From NCBI GenBank assembly GCA_022448245.1, contig JAKVCO010000007.1, positions 1 through 64,000 of the forward strand: DNA of 64,000 nt, written 5' to 3'. Both the position numbers and the translations under genes were made by a program. Positions 54,970 through 64,000 of the stretch are shown piece after piece. Origin of the DNA: Paracoccaceae bacterium (lineage in GTDB: Bacteria; Pseudomonadota; Alphaproteobacteria; Rhodobacterales; Rhodobacteraceae). The first letter of the stretch is position 1; each line of letters starts with the position of its first letter. The notes under the pieces are model-generated. The model was not told the origin of the DNA and made no database searches. It saw only the letters and a list, made by a program, of their open reading frames with translations.

Positions 54970-55833
54970 ATGAAAGTCACGCTTCTTGGTAGTTCAGGCA
55001 CGATCGGCCGCGCGGTTTTGCGCGAGCTCCGGCGTGCCGGGCATGTGATCAGCACGCCCGACAGGCATACGCTTACGGCGCTGGACCTTGCCGGAGAGGA
55101 CGCGGTGATCTCGTGCCTCGCCTCCCGGACGGGAACGCCAAAGGACGCGTGGTTTGTCGATCATGATCTGAACGCGGGTGCCCTGAAGGCCGCACAGTCT
55201 GCGGGCGTCAGCACTTTCATCCTGCTCTCCGCCATCTGTGTGCAGAAACCCCGCCTCGCCTTCCAGCACGCCAAGCTGGCGTTCGAGGAAAAGCTCACCC
55301 AATCGGGGCTCAGCTACTCGATCATTCGACCCACGGCCTACTTCAAATCGATCTCCGGTCAGGCGGACCGGCTCCGCGAAGGCAAACCCTTTCTGACGTT
55401 TGGGAACGGCACGCTGACGGCCTGCAAACCTATCTCGGATGAAGATCTCGCCACCTACATCGTCAGCGCGCTGAGCGACCCCGCGATGCAGAACAAAATC
55501 CTCCCAATTGGCGGCCCCGGTCCCGCACTCACCGCACGCGAGCAAGGAGAGTTATTGGCCGAAGCGCTCGGCGTGACCTTCCGCACCCGATCCGTCCCGC
55601 CAGGGTTTTTGAAGGTCATCGCGACCGTGCTGAGCGCCGTAGGCTTGCGAGAAAAAGCTGCGCTAGCCCGCATCGGGCACTACTACGCGACCGAGTCCAT
55701 GCTCCTATGGGACGGTATGAAATACGATGCCGACGCCACGCCAGAGTTCGGTTCAGACACGCTCCAGGCGCATTATCAAGCGCTGGCCCGGGGCGAGGTC
55801 GTGGACGACCGCGAAGGGCACGCGGTGTTCTGA
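54970..55833 (+). CDS. BciA-like 8-vinyl reductase family NAD(P)-binding protein
   Basis: A 287-residue atypical SDR. The nucleotide motif GSSGTIGRAVL lies near the N-terminus, the middle contains FQHAKLAFEEKLTQSGLSYSIIRPTAYFKS, and the C-terminus has IGHYYATESMLLWD followed by TPEFGSDTL. This arrangement matches BciA and plant divinyl (proto)chlorophyllide a 8-vinyl reductases. If correct, it would act in bacteriochlorophyll synthesis; no other pigment gene is in the window, so phototrophy is not shown. Some non-phototrophic relatives carry similar proteins of other function. It lies 42 bases after the hydroxylase gene. Confidence 0.7.
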   Translation: MKVTLLGSSGTIGRAVLRELRRAGHVISTPDRHTLTALDLAGEDAVISCLASRTGTPKDAWFVDHDLNAGALKAAQSAGVSTFILLSAICVQKPRLAFQHAKLAFEEKLTQSGLSYSIIRPTAYFKSISGQADRLREGKPFLTFGNGTLTACKPISDEDLATYIVSALSDPAMQNKILPIGGPGPALTAREQGELLAEALGVTFRTRSVPPGFLKVIATVLSAVGLREKAALARIGHYYATESMLLWDGMKYDADATPEFGSDTLQAHYQALARGEVVDDREGHAVF

Positions 55834-55974
55834 ACGGCACCTCGCCGCTGATGAACTACCCATTTACCACCCGCGGCGGCTAAAACATTTCCTTTCCAGC
55901 AGAAAACCTGTATGCGCGGCGCATCTGAGACGTAGCGCTAAGGCTCTGGCGCTCGCGCAAAGGAAATAGGAGCC

Positions 55975-56030
55975 GGCGGGATGGGCCCGCCATTGAAACG
56001 GAGGACCCGCGACCGCGCGGGAGCGCCTCC
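55975..56030 (+). promoter_or_regulatory. Two hairpins in the pnp leader
   Basis: GGCGGG-atggg-CCCGCC (55975-55991) and a larger stem with outer arms GGAGG/CCTCC and inner arms CCCGCG/CGCGGG (56000-56030) lie just before the pnp ribosome site. In other bacteria a leader hairpin of pnp is cut by RNase III and mediates autoregulation by PNPase; the position here fits that. Confidence 0.6.
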
Positions 56031-56045
56031 AGACAGGATACGCAA

Positions 56046-58178
<2,133 letters not shown>

Positions 58179-58188
58179 TCAGCGTTCC

Positions 58189-58217
58189 GGGCGGCCTCAC
58201 ACGGGGCCGCCCCTTTT
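58189..58217 (+). terminator. Rho-independent terminator of pnp
   Basis: GGGCGGCC pairs with GGCCGCCC around an 8-base loop, then CTTTTC. It begins 10 bases after the pnp stop. Confidence 0.88.
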
Positions 58218-58233
58218 CGTTCAGGAGGCCACA

Positions 58234-59004
58234 ATGGGACCCATCCGACGCGCCTTGCTGAAATCCCTGCTGCTCAGCGCAGTCAAAGAGCATCGGGCTG
58301 CAGGCCTACCGCAACTCGCAGGCCTCGCCTTCGATCACATCACAGCCAAAATCCACCTCGACGGCCGCTTCGCGGATGCGGAGATCGCAGCGCTAGAACG
58401 CCACGTCTTCCCAAAGCTTTGGAAAGGCACAGCCCTCGATATCGGCGGAAACATCGGCAACCACGCCGTGGCCTTTGCCCCCCATTTCGAGGCCGTGCAT
58501 TCGTTCGAACCGAACACCCGCGCGCTCGACCTCCTGCGCCTCAACGCCAAGCTTGCAGACAACATCACCGTCCACGGCTTTGGCCTGAGCAACAGCGATA
58601 AAACACTCACCGTGACGGAGCCTGAGGGTAACCTCGGCGGCACCGGTAGCCACGCGCGAGGCGGCGGGCGAGAGGTTCAGCTACCGCTCCGCACCCTCGA
58701 CAGCGCTCTGGCCGAACTCGGGCTCACCGGCCCCATCACCTTTGCCAAGATCGATGTCGAGGGGCACGAGCCCGAAGCCATCGAAGGCGCGCGAGCAACG
58801 CTTTTTGAGCACAAACCAGTCCTCGGCCTCGAGATCGACCGCCGCCAAGTCAAAGGTGGCACCAGCCCCGCTGTCGAGGCAGCCCGCGCACTCGGCTACA
58901 CCAAGCTCTTCGAAATGGGCGCAGGGGGGCTGGAACAAGTCACCTCGCTCAAAGCCAAGAACTATCCGCTCCTCCTCGTCACAGCCAAAGACGAGCTCGG
59001 ATAG
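58234..59004 (+). CDS. FkbM family methyltransferase
   Basis: A 256-residue SAM-dependent methyltransferase. Motif I is LDIGGNIGNHAVAFAPHF, preceded by an N-terminal helical part, with FEPNTRALDLLRLNAKL as the acidic loop motif and FAKIDVEGHEPEAIEGA as the conserved FkbM signature. A strong AGGAGG precedes the ATG. FkbM enzymes O-methylate sugars, lipids or other metabolites; the substrate is unknown. It follows the pnp terminator and is monocistronic. Ends in TAG. Confidence 0.9.
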   Translation: MGPIRRALLKSLLLSAVKEHRAAGLPQLAGLAFDHITAKIHLDGRFADAEIAALERHVFPKLWKGTALDIGGNIGNHAVAFAPHFEAVHSFEPNTRALDLLRLNAKLADNITVHGFGLSNSDKTLTVTEPEGNLGGTGSHARGGGREVQLPLRTLDSALAELGLTGPITFAKIDVEGHEPEAIEGARATLFEHKPVLGLEIDRRQVKGGTSPAVEAARALGYTKLFEMGAGGLEQVTSLKAKNYPLLLVTAKDELG

Positions 59005-59032
59005 AAAAAGGCGCCCCGTTTCCGGAGCGCCT
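59004..59032 (-). terminator. Rho-independent terminator of the peroxiredoxin gene
   Basis: On the minus strand AGGCGCTCCG pairs with CGGGGCGCCT (one mismatch) around GAAA, followed by a T-run opposite the A-run at 59005-59009. The stem may also slow transcription from the FkbM side. Confidence 0.85.
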
Positions 59033-59112
59033 CTCTCAATACATAACCCTGGGTCGGTGGGCGGGCGCCTTTGACGCCGTTCAGGCGTCAAACAGAGCCG
59101 CGCGGCGACCTC

Positions 59113-59766
59113 TTAGGACGGCAGCTTTGCCGTACGCAGGTATGGAAGCTTCGTCTCGATCGCACCGTACTTGGCGATGGCGTCTGCGTCAGACACAGCC
59201 ACCGGCACGACGATGTCGTCACCAACGGACCAGTTCGCAGGCGTTGCCACGTTCTCTCGACCAGACGTCTGCAGCGCGTCGAGCGCCCGCAGGATCTCGG
59301 AGAAATTGCGGCCCACGGTCATCGGGTAGGTCATGGACAGCTTCAGCTTCTTGTCCGGGCCCACGATGAACACGGAACGCACGGTGGCGGAATCAGCGGG
59401 CGTACGGCCATCGGGCAGCACGGCTTCTGCAGGCAGCATGTCGAAGGCTTTGGCCATCTCGAGGCCATCGTCGGCAACGATCGCGAACTCGGGCTTTGCG
59501 CCCTCGAGAGATTCGATGTCAGCCTTCCACTTCACGTGGTCTTCGACACCGTCGACGGAGACACCCAGCACCTTCGTGTTGCGCGACGCCCATTCACCGG
59601 CGAGCTTCGCCACAGCGGAAAACTCGGTCGTACAGACCGGCGTAAAGTCTTTGGGGTGAGAGAAAATAACCGCCCAGCTGTCGCCCACGAAGTCATGGAG
59701 CGAAATCTCGCCCTTGTCGGTCGTGACGGAGAGATCAGGGATCGTATCGTTGATGCGAAGAGACAT
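59113..59766 (-). CDS. 1-Cys peroxiredoxin (Prx6 type)
   Basis: A 217-residue peroxiredoxin that reduces peroxides. The peroxidatic cysteine lies in FSHPKDFTPVCTTEFS (about residue 48) with the Thr of the active site before it. No other cysteine is present, so it is a 1-Cys enzyme. The C-terminal domain typical of the Prx6 subfamily follows (SDADAIAKYG, ending in LPYLRTAKLPS). Start MSLRIND is preceded by GAAAGGTG. A terminator lies just downstream. Singlet-oxygen and peroxide defence genes elsewhere in the window suggest an aerobic, light-exposed life. Confidence 0.95.
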   Translation of the reverse strand: MSLRINDTIPDLSVTTDKGEISLHDFVGDSWAVIFSHPKDFTPVCTTEFSAVAKLAGEWASRNTKVLGVSVDGVEDHVKWKADIESLEGAKPEFAIVADDGLEMAKAFDMLPAEAVLPDGRTPADSATVRSVFIVGPDKKLKLSMTYPMTVGRNFSEILRALDALQTSGRENVATPANWSVGDDIVVPVAVSDADAIAKYGAIETKLPYLRTAKLPS

Positions 59767-59943
59767 TTGCAGCACCTTTCTTTGGCTTGGGCGCAACCTA
59801 ATCGCCCCTGCCCCGGATGTTGAGGGGTCCCGCTAGAATAGGGACACCATTCCATGACGCAACATCCATGAGGAACGGCTGGCCTTGACGCCGCCTAAGC
59901 TGCGGGACAAGGCTGCCGCAAATGCTTCATCGGGAGACCAGTC

Positions 59944-61371
59944 ATGATCGACAATCGACAGTTTTACATCGACGGCGCGTGGGTAAACCCCACCGCTCCC
60001 CGCGACTTTGACGTCATTGATCCGTCCACAGAGGACTTCTGCGCGACGATTTCCCTGGGCGATCAGGCCGACACCGACGCCGCAGTTACCGCCGCGCGTC
60101 GCGCGTTCGACAGCTGGTCCCAGACCTCGCCCGCCGAGCGCAAGGAACTCATTGAGTCGATCTACGAGGTCTACAAGGAGCGCGCCGAAGAGATGTCTCA
60201 GGCAATCTCGCAAGAAATGGGCGCCCCGATCGATCTGGCGCGCAACTCTCAAACCACGTCCGGCACCTGGCACATCGAAGGCTTCCTCGAGGCCTTCGAC
60301 GACATCGAATGGGAAAGCGTCCGTAAGGAAAAAACGGGGGAGCGCATCCACCGTGAACCCATCGGCGTCGTGGGTATGATCACGCCCTGGAACTGGCCGA
60401 TGAACCAGGTGACGCTCAAAGTCATCCCGGCGCTGGCAGCAGGCTGCACGATGGTGCTGAAGCCTTCCGAGATTGCTCCGCTGTCGTCACTCGTCTTCAC
60501 CGACATCATGCACGAGGCTGGCGCACCGGCAGGCATCTACAACATGGTCAACGGCGACGGTCCGGGCGTTGGCTCGCAACTGTCCGAGCACATGGACGTC
60601 GACATGATCTCCTTCACGGGCTCCACCCGCGCCGGACGCCTCATCACAGCGGCCTCGGCCTCCAACCTCAAGCGTGTGAGCCTCGAGCTCGGCGGCAAAG
60701 GTGCCAACGTCATCTTCGCCGATGCCGACGAAAAAGCCGTCATCCGTGGCGCGCGTCACTGCTTCAACAACACGGGCCAGTCCTGCAACGCGCCAACCCG
60801 TATGCTCGTCGAACGCTCCCGCTACGATGAGGCCGTGGAACAAGCCGCCGCGACCGCAGAGAAGACACAGGTAAACCGCGCATCTGAGCAAGGCCGCCAC
60901 ATCGGTCCGGTCGTCTCCGAAGTGCAGTACAACAAGATCCAAGACCTTATCCAAAAGGGCATCGACGAAGGCGCTCGCCTGGTAGCTGGCGGCACCGGCC
61001 GCCCCGACGGCCTAAACCGCGGCTACTTCATCCGCCCCACGGTCTTTGCTGACGTCAACAACGACATGACCATCGCCCGCGAAGAGATTTTCGGCCCGGT
61101 CCTATCGATCATCCCCTTCGACAGCGAAGAGGAAGCCATCAGCATCGCCAACGATACGGCCTACGGCCTGACCAACTACGTGCAGACCACCGACGACGAA
61201 CGCCGCCTGCGCATGGCGCGTCGCCTGCGTGCTGGCATGATTGAGACGAACGGCAACGGTTTCAGCCGCGGCTCCCCCTTCGGCGGGATGAAGCAATCCG
61301 GCAACGGCCGCGAAGGCGGCGTCTTCGGCATTGAAGAATTCCAGGAAGTGAAAGCAATCAGCGGCTGCTAA
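59944..61371 (+). CDS. NAD(P)-dependent aldehyde dehydrogenase family protein
   Basis: A 475-residue aldehyde dehydrogenase. The catalytic cysteine is in NTGQSCNAPTRML, the general-base glutamate in LELGGKGAN, and cofactor residues in TPWNWPMNQ and SFTGSTRAGRLI. A C-terminal GRGSPFGG-like SRGSPFGGMKQSGNGREGG closes the domain. Many such enzymes act in betaine, amino-aldehyde or aromatic-aldehyde oxidation; specificity cannot be assigned. It overlaps the convergent hypothetical gene by 14 bases at the end. A promoter was not identified. Confidence 0.95.
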   Translation: MIDNRQFYIDGAWVNPTAPRDFDVIDPSTEDFCATISLGDQADTDAAVTAARRAFDSWSQTSPAERKELIESIYEVYKERAEEMSQAISQEMGAPIDLARNSQTTSGTWHIEGFLEAFDDIEWESVRKEKTGERIHREPIGVVGMITPWNWPMNQVTLKVIPALAAGCTMVLKPSEIAPLSSLVFTDIMHEAGAPAGIYNMVNGDGPGVGSQLSEHMDVDMISFTGSTRAGRLITAASASNLKRVSLELGGKGANVIFADADEKAVIRGARHCFNNTGQSCNAPTRMLVERSRYDEAVEQAAATAEKTQVNRASEQGRHIGPVVSEVQYNKIQDLIQKGIDEGARLVAGGTGRPDGLNRGYFIRPTVFADVNNDMTIAREEIFGPVLSIIPFDSEEEAISIANDTAYGLTNYVQTTDDERRLRMARRLRAGMIETNGNGFSRGSPFGGMKQSGNGREGGVFGIEEFQEVKAISGC

Positions 61372-61840
61372 GGCCGTTTGCCACGCGCGCTGATCCATGG
61401 CTCAGCGCGCGTATGTACTTGGGCGCGCCTTCAAGGATGTAGATGCTCTCGGCGATGCGCCACGTCGTGTCCTTAAGGATGATTTTCGAGTAAACCGCAA
61501 ACGGCGCCTGAGCGAGCTGCGTGCCGCTCAGCACACGGCACTCATGGGTCAACCGGATCGTATCCTCACCGTCGAACTGAGCTGCCACGATATGTCGGAC
61601 GAGGTCAGTAGCGCCCAAAGCCTGATAATGCGTGCAGACGCCTTCAAAAGCGTCTTTGAGCATCTCGATCGAATCCAGCGACCGCCGACCTTCGAAGGTT
61701 TCAACGATGGTGGGAATTGTGAAGCTGTCGAAGAAATCATCGAAGCGCCGCGAAAGTATCGCGTCACCCGTCTTGTCCAGCATCCTCTGACAAATCGTCA
61801 GCACACCCTGCTGCGCAAGGTCTGTCGTCCAGTCACGCAT
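61358..61840 (-). CDS. Conserved protein, possible NTF2/SnoaL-like fold
   Basis: A 160-residue soluble protein. The order helix (LAQQGVLTICQRMLDKTGDAIL) then FDDFFDSFTIPTIVETFEG and C-terminal beta strands (ECRVLSGTQLAQAPFAVYSKIILKDTTWRIAESIYIL) suggest a cone-shaped NTF2/SnoaL-like fold. No catalytic motif is recognised, so the call rests on shape alone. It overlaps the end of the convergent aldehyde dehydrogenase by 14 bases. The gap to the RluA gene downstream carries a lower-GC, AT-rich stretch that may hold its promoter. Confidence 0.65.
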   Translation of the reverse strand: MRDWTTDLAQQGVLTICQRMLDKTGDAILSRRFDDFFDSFTIPTIVETFEGRRSLDSIEMLKDAFEGVCTHYQALGATDLVRHIVAAQFDGEDTIRLTHECRVLSGTQLAQAPFAVYSKIILKDTTWRIAESIYILEGAPKYIRALSHGSARVANGLSSR

Positions 61841-61943
61841 CGTTCACTCGTTCTCTCCACGGGCAGGTTACCGTGCAGGTCATTGCAAATCGACATTTTT
61901 CTCGCGATACACGTATTCAACACAGAGTTTCGCCGAAGAATTG

Positions 61944-62585
61944 TTAAAATGGTAACTTTGCGCGGAGCTCCAGCCACTCTCCCCCATCAGGATGTCGGAC
62001 TGACAATTTCCATGCGTGCAGCTTCAAACGATCCGCCGCGGCGAGCGCATCCGGCGTCGCGTAGAAGGGATCTCCGAGGATGGGATGACCGAGTTCAGCC
62101 ATATGCACGCGGAGCTGGTGGGAGCGCCCGGTCTGCGGCCTCAGCTCCACACGGGTGATGTCTCCGGGCTTCTTAGCGCGCCATTCGGTGATGGCGGCTT
62201 TTCCCCTCTCGTGGTCCACCATCTGGCGCGGCCGGTTCGGCCAATCTACGATGAGCGGCAGATCAATCATGCCCTTGCCTTCGAGGCGGCCCCAAACCTC
62301 GGCCACATAGACCTTCTTCGTCACCCGCCGTTCGAATTGTTGGCCGAGGTGCTTTTGGGCCAGCGGGCTCAGCGCGAAAAGCATGACGCCAGACGTATCT
62401 CGGTCCAGCCGGTGCACCAGAAGCGCCGAGGGGTAATCGGCCTGCACACGGGTAAGAAGGCAGTCTGCCAGCTCAGGACCCTTCCCGGGCACGCTCAGCA
62501 GGCCTGACGGCTTGTCGATGGCAAGCAGTTCGTGGTCCAGATGGATGACCTTCAGAGGTCCTTGAGGCGGGCTGTAGCTATCCAC
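61944..62585 (-). CDS. RluA family pseudouridine synthase
   Basis: A 213-residue pseudouridine synthase. The catalytic motif HRLDRDTSGVMLFA carries the essential aspartate, and KVYVAEVWG and RVELRPQTGRSHQLRVHMAELGHPILGDPFY are the other family blocks. There is no N-terminal S4 domain, so it is of the short RluA/TruC type; the target uridine (23S rRNA or tRNA) cannot be set. The GTG at 62585 overlaps the rarD stop by eight bases and gives normal length, whereas a longer reading has no resemblance. Confidence 0.93.
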   Translation of the reverse strand: MDSYSPPQGPLKVIHLDHELLAIDKPSGLLSVPGKGPELADCLLTRVQADYPSALLVHRLDRDTSGVMLFALSPLAQKHLGQQFERRVTKKVYVAEVWGRLEGKGMIDLPLIVDWPNRPRQMVDHERGKAAITEWRAKKPGDITRVELRPQTGRSHQLRVHMAELGHPILGDPFYATPDALAAADRLKLHAWKLSVRHPDGGEWLELRAKLPF

Positions 62586-63453
62586 GGCGCGCCTGCCGGA
62601 AAAGCGAGATGGAATAGAGCACCAGCGCCAGCCAGATGATCGGGAAAGCGATGGCGCGGGCGCGGCCGAACGGCTCCCCAAAGAGAAAGACCGCGATGAT
62701 CAGGATCATGGTCGGCGCGATGTATTGCATGATGCCAATGGTAGAGAGACGCAGCCGCTTGGCCCCGTTGGCGTAGAGCATCAGCGGCACCGCCGTCACC
62801 ACCCCGCACCCGACAAGCAACCAAGTATCGCTCCCCAGCGACCCCGTGCCCGCCGCCTCGATCCAGAGCACATAGGCCAGCGCGGGCCCGGCGAGGATCA
62901 ACACCTCAAGCAAGAAGCCCTGGTTCGGGCCAATGGGCAGCTGCTTCTTGGCCAGCGCGTAAAACCCAAAGGACAGCATCAGCACGAGCGCGATGGTGGG
63001 AACTTCCCCCGCCTCGATGGTGAGGATCACAACGGCCACGCAGGCAAGGCCCACAGCCGACCACTGCAGCGCATCGAGCCTTTCACGCAGGAACACCGCG
63101 CCGACCATCACTGAGAAGAGCGGGTTGATGTAATACCCCAGCGCCGCCTGCACGGTCTGATCCGTGGCAATCGCGTAAACGTAGACCGCCCAGTTGATGG
63201 AGATCAGCGTGGCCGTCACAGCCGCCATGGCGATGGCGCGCGGGTCGCGGAGGGCAGCCCGAAGCGTATCCGTGCGGCGCAAGACGATCAGAACGGCGGC
63301 CGCCACTGGCACCGACCAAATGATGCGATGGGCAACCACTTCGACCGGCCCTACATGGTCCAGCCATTTCAAATAGATCGGCAGAAACCCCCAGAGGCCA
63401 TAGGCGCCAAGCGCGAAGGCAAAGCCTTCTGGAGTGTCGTCATTCTGCTTCAT
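62578..63453 (-). CDS. rarD: RarD-type EamA family permease
   Basis: A 291-residue membrane protein with ten hydrophobic helices, and the RarD signature GFAFALGAYGLWGFLPIYLKWLDHVGPVEVVAHRIIWS at the N-terminus. The VNAVYVYAI-like INWAVYVYAIATDQ and QAALGYYINPLFSVMVGAVFLRERL blocks are present too. RarD proteins are putative drug/metabolite transporters; the substrate is unproven. MKQNDDTPE at 63453 is taken as the start, since the preceding reading is not conserved. The gene overlaps the RluA gene and probably forms an operon with it. Confidence 0.92.
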   Translation of the reverse strand: MKQNDDTPEGFAFALGAYGLWGFLPIYLKWLDHVGPVEVVAHRIIWSVPVAAAVLIVLRRTDTLRAALRDPRAIAMAAVTATLISINWAVYVYAIATDQTVQAALGYYINPLFSVMVGAVFLRERLDALQWSAVGLACVAVVILTIEAGEVPTIALVLMLSFGFYALAKKQLPIGPNQGFLLEVLILAGPALAYVLWIEAAGTGSLGSDTWLLVGCGVVTAVPLMLYANGAKRLRLSTIGIMQYIAPTMILIIAVFLFGEPFGRARAIAFPIIWLALVLYSISLFRQARRG

Positions 63454-63550
63454 GATGCCAACCGCTATCCCGGCGCCGAGGGAGACGCCAGACCTCACGC
63501 AGCTTTCGCCTTGGCTGAAAGTGGAGCCTGCGGGCGGCAGGCCCAAGCGA

Positions 63551-64000
63551 TCAGACTTTTACGCGCTCAGAGGTGGGATCGTAGAAGGGCTTGAGCGAGG
63601 CTTCGGCCTTCACGCGCGTGCCCATCACATCGATCTCGTAGGTCGATGCCAGCACGTCCTTGGCGCTTTCGTCTTCGCAGGGTACGTAGCCCAGGCCCAT
63701 CGCGGCCCCCACGGCGTGGCCATAGGCTCCAGAGGACAGATAGCCCACGATTTCGCCATCCCGAACCACAGGTTCGTTGTGATAGAGCAGCGGCTCCGGG
63801 TCGGTCAGCTTGAACTGCAGAAGACGGTTGGCGAGGCCTTCGTCCTTCTTGCGCAGCACGGCGTCGCGGCCGATGAAGTCAGGCTTGTCGCGCTTCACAG
63901 CAAAGCCGAGGCCCGCCTCCAGCACGTGATCTTCGGCCGTGATGTCGTGGCCAAAGTGGCGGAAGCCTTTTTCGATCCGGCAGGTATCCATCATGTGCAT
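63551..64000 (-). CDS. FAD-GcvT family protein, C-terminal part (cut by window edge)
   Basis: The 149 visible residues are the end of a GcvT-type folate-binding domain, in the layout found at the C-terminus of dimethylglycine/sarcosine dehydrogenase-like proteins. The blocks KGFRHFGHDITAEDHVLEAGLGFAVK, FIGRDAVLRKK and VGYLSSGAYGHAVGAAMGLGYV are intact and end at VKV. The same region is what the frameshift removes from the related gene at 37450-39884. The upstream part, probably with the FAD domain, lies outside. It ends near the rarD start on the same strand, 97 bases away. Confidence 0.88.
   Translation of the reverse strand: MHMMDTCRIEKGFRHFGHDITAEDHVLEAGLGFAVKRDKPDFIGRDAVLRKKDEGLANRLLQFKLTDPEPLLYHNEPVVRDGEIVGYLSSGAYGHAVGAAMGLGYVPCEDESAKDVLASTYEIDVMGTRVKAEASLKPFYDPTSERVKV

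Overview
The window looks like a chromosomal segment of a Rhodobacterales bacterium, probably of the Roseobacter group. The DNA is GC-rich. Typical markers are an RpoE-ChrR photooxidative-stress locus, a BciA-type vinyl reductase, PuuD urate hydroxylase, FAD-GcvT demethylases, a non-pyrrolysine MttB homologue and DUF3035/DUF3833/DUF1365 proteins. No rRNA, tRNA, CRISPR array or insertion sequence was recognised, and no gene-free stretch exceeds about 300 bases.

1-8.4 kb: the 5' part of tuf, then lipoprotein, M48 protease, DUF898 membrane protein and parC, all on the minus strand. On the plus strand follow an SH3 protein, an SDR, a small twin-membrane protein and a corrinoid adenosyltransferase. 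8.5-17 kb: a minus-strand operon (amine-oxidase-like flavoprotein, DUF1365, MFS carrier, DUF3833, SDR) diverges from rpoE-chrR, the organisation of the singlet-oxygen regulon of Rhodobacter sphaeroides. A second ECF sigma/anti-sigma pair lies tail-to-tail with chrR and diverges from a YceI gene. 17-30 kb: a long minus-strand housekeeping run (rsmB, heparinase-like, purH, lspA, DUF3035, two M16 proteins, mutL, rmuC), plus a DUF1674 (Sdh assembly) gene and dapB.

30-48.6 kb: an accessory block between dapB and rbfA. Its left part holds genes for small nitrogenous and methylated compounds: pirin, a DUF1989-GcvT fusion, puuD, a 2OG oxygenase, an FAD-GcvT demethylase, a LysR regulator and mttB. Its right part is an orphan type VI secretion module: vgrG, DUF4123 adaptor, PAAR, a small membrane protein, a small unknown protein, a LysM protein and a DcrB-like protein. 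Six genes here carry nine apparent lesions, six single-base frameshifts and three in-frame TAG codons. I found no comparable lesion in the roughly 46 kb of flanking DNA. Either the block is decaying, or the assembly is poor there, or both; this is the most notable signal in the window.

48.7-64 kb: rbfA, a DUF2233 protein, truB, DUF1643, DUF5665, an RTX-repeat protein and rpsO with a clear terminator. A TetR-controlled cassette with two near-identical operators (membrane protein, tetR, fatty acid hydroxylase, bciA) separates rpsO from pnp. After pnp (hairpin-rich leader and terminator) come an FkbM methyltransferase, a 1-Cys peroxiredoxin, an aldehyde dehydrogenase, an unknown protein, an RluA pseudouridine synthase, a RarD-type carrier and the 3' end of another GcvT-domain gene.
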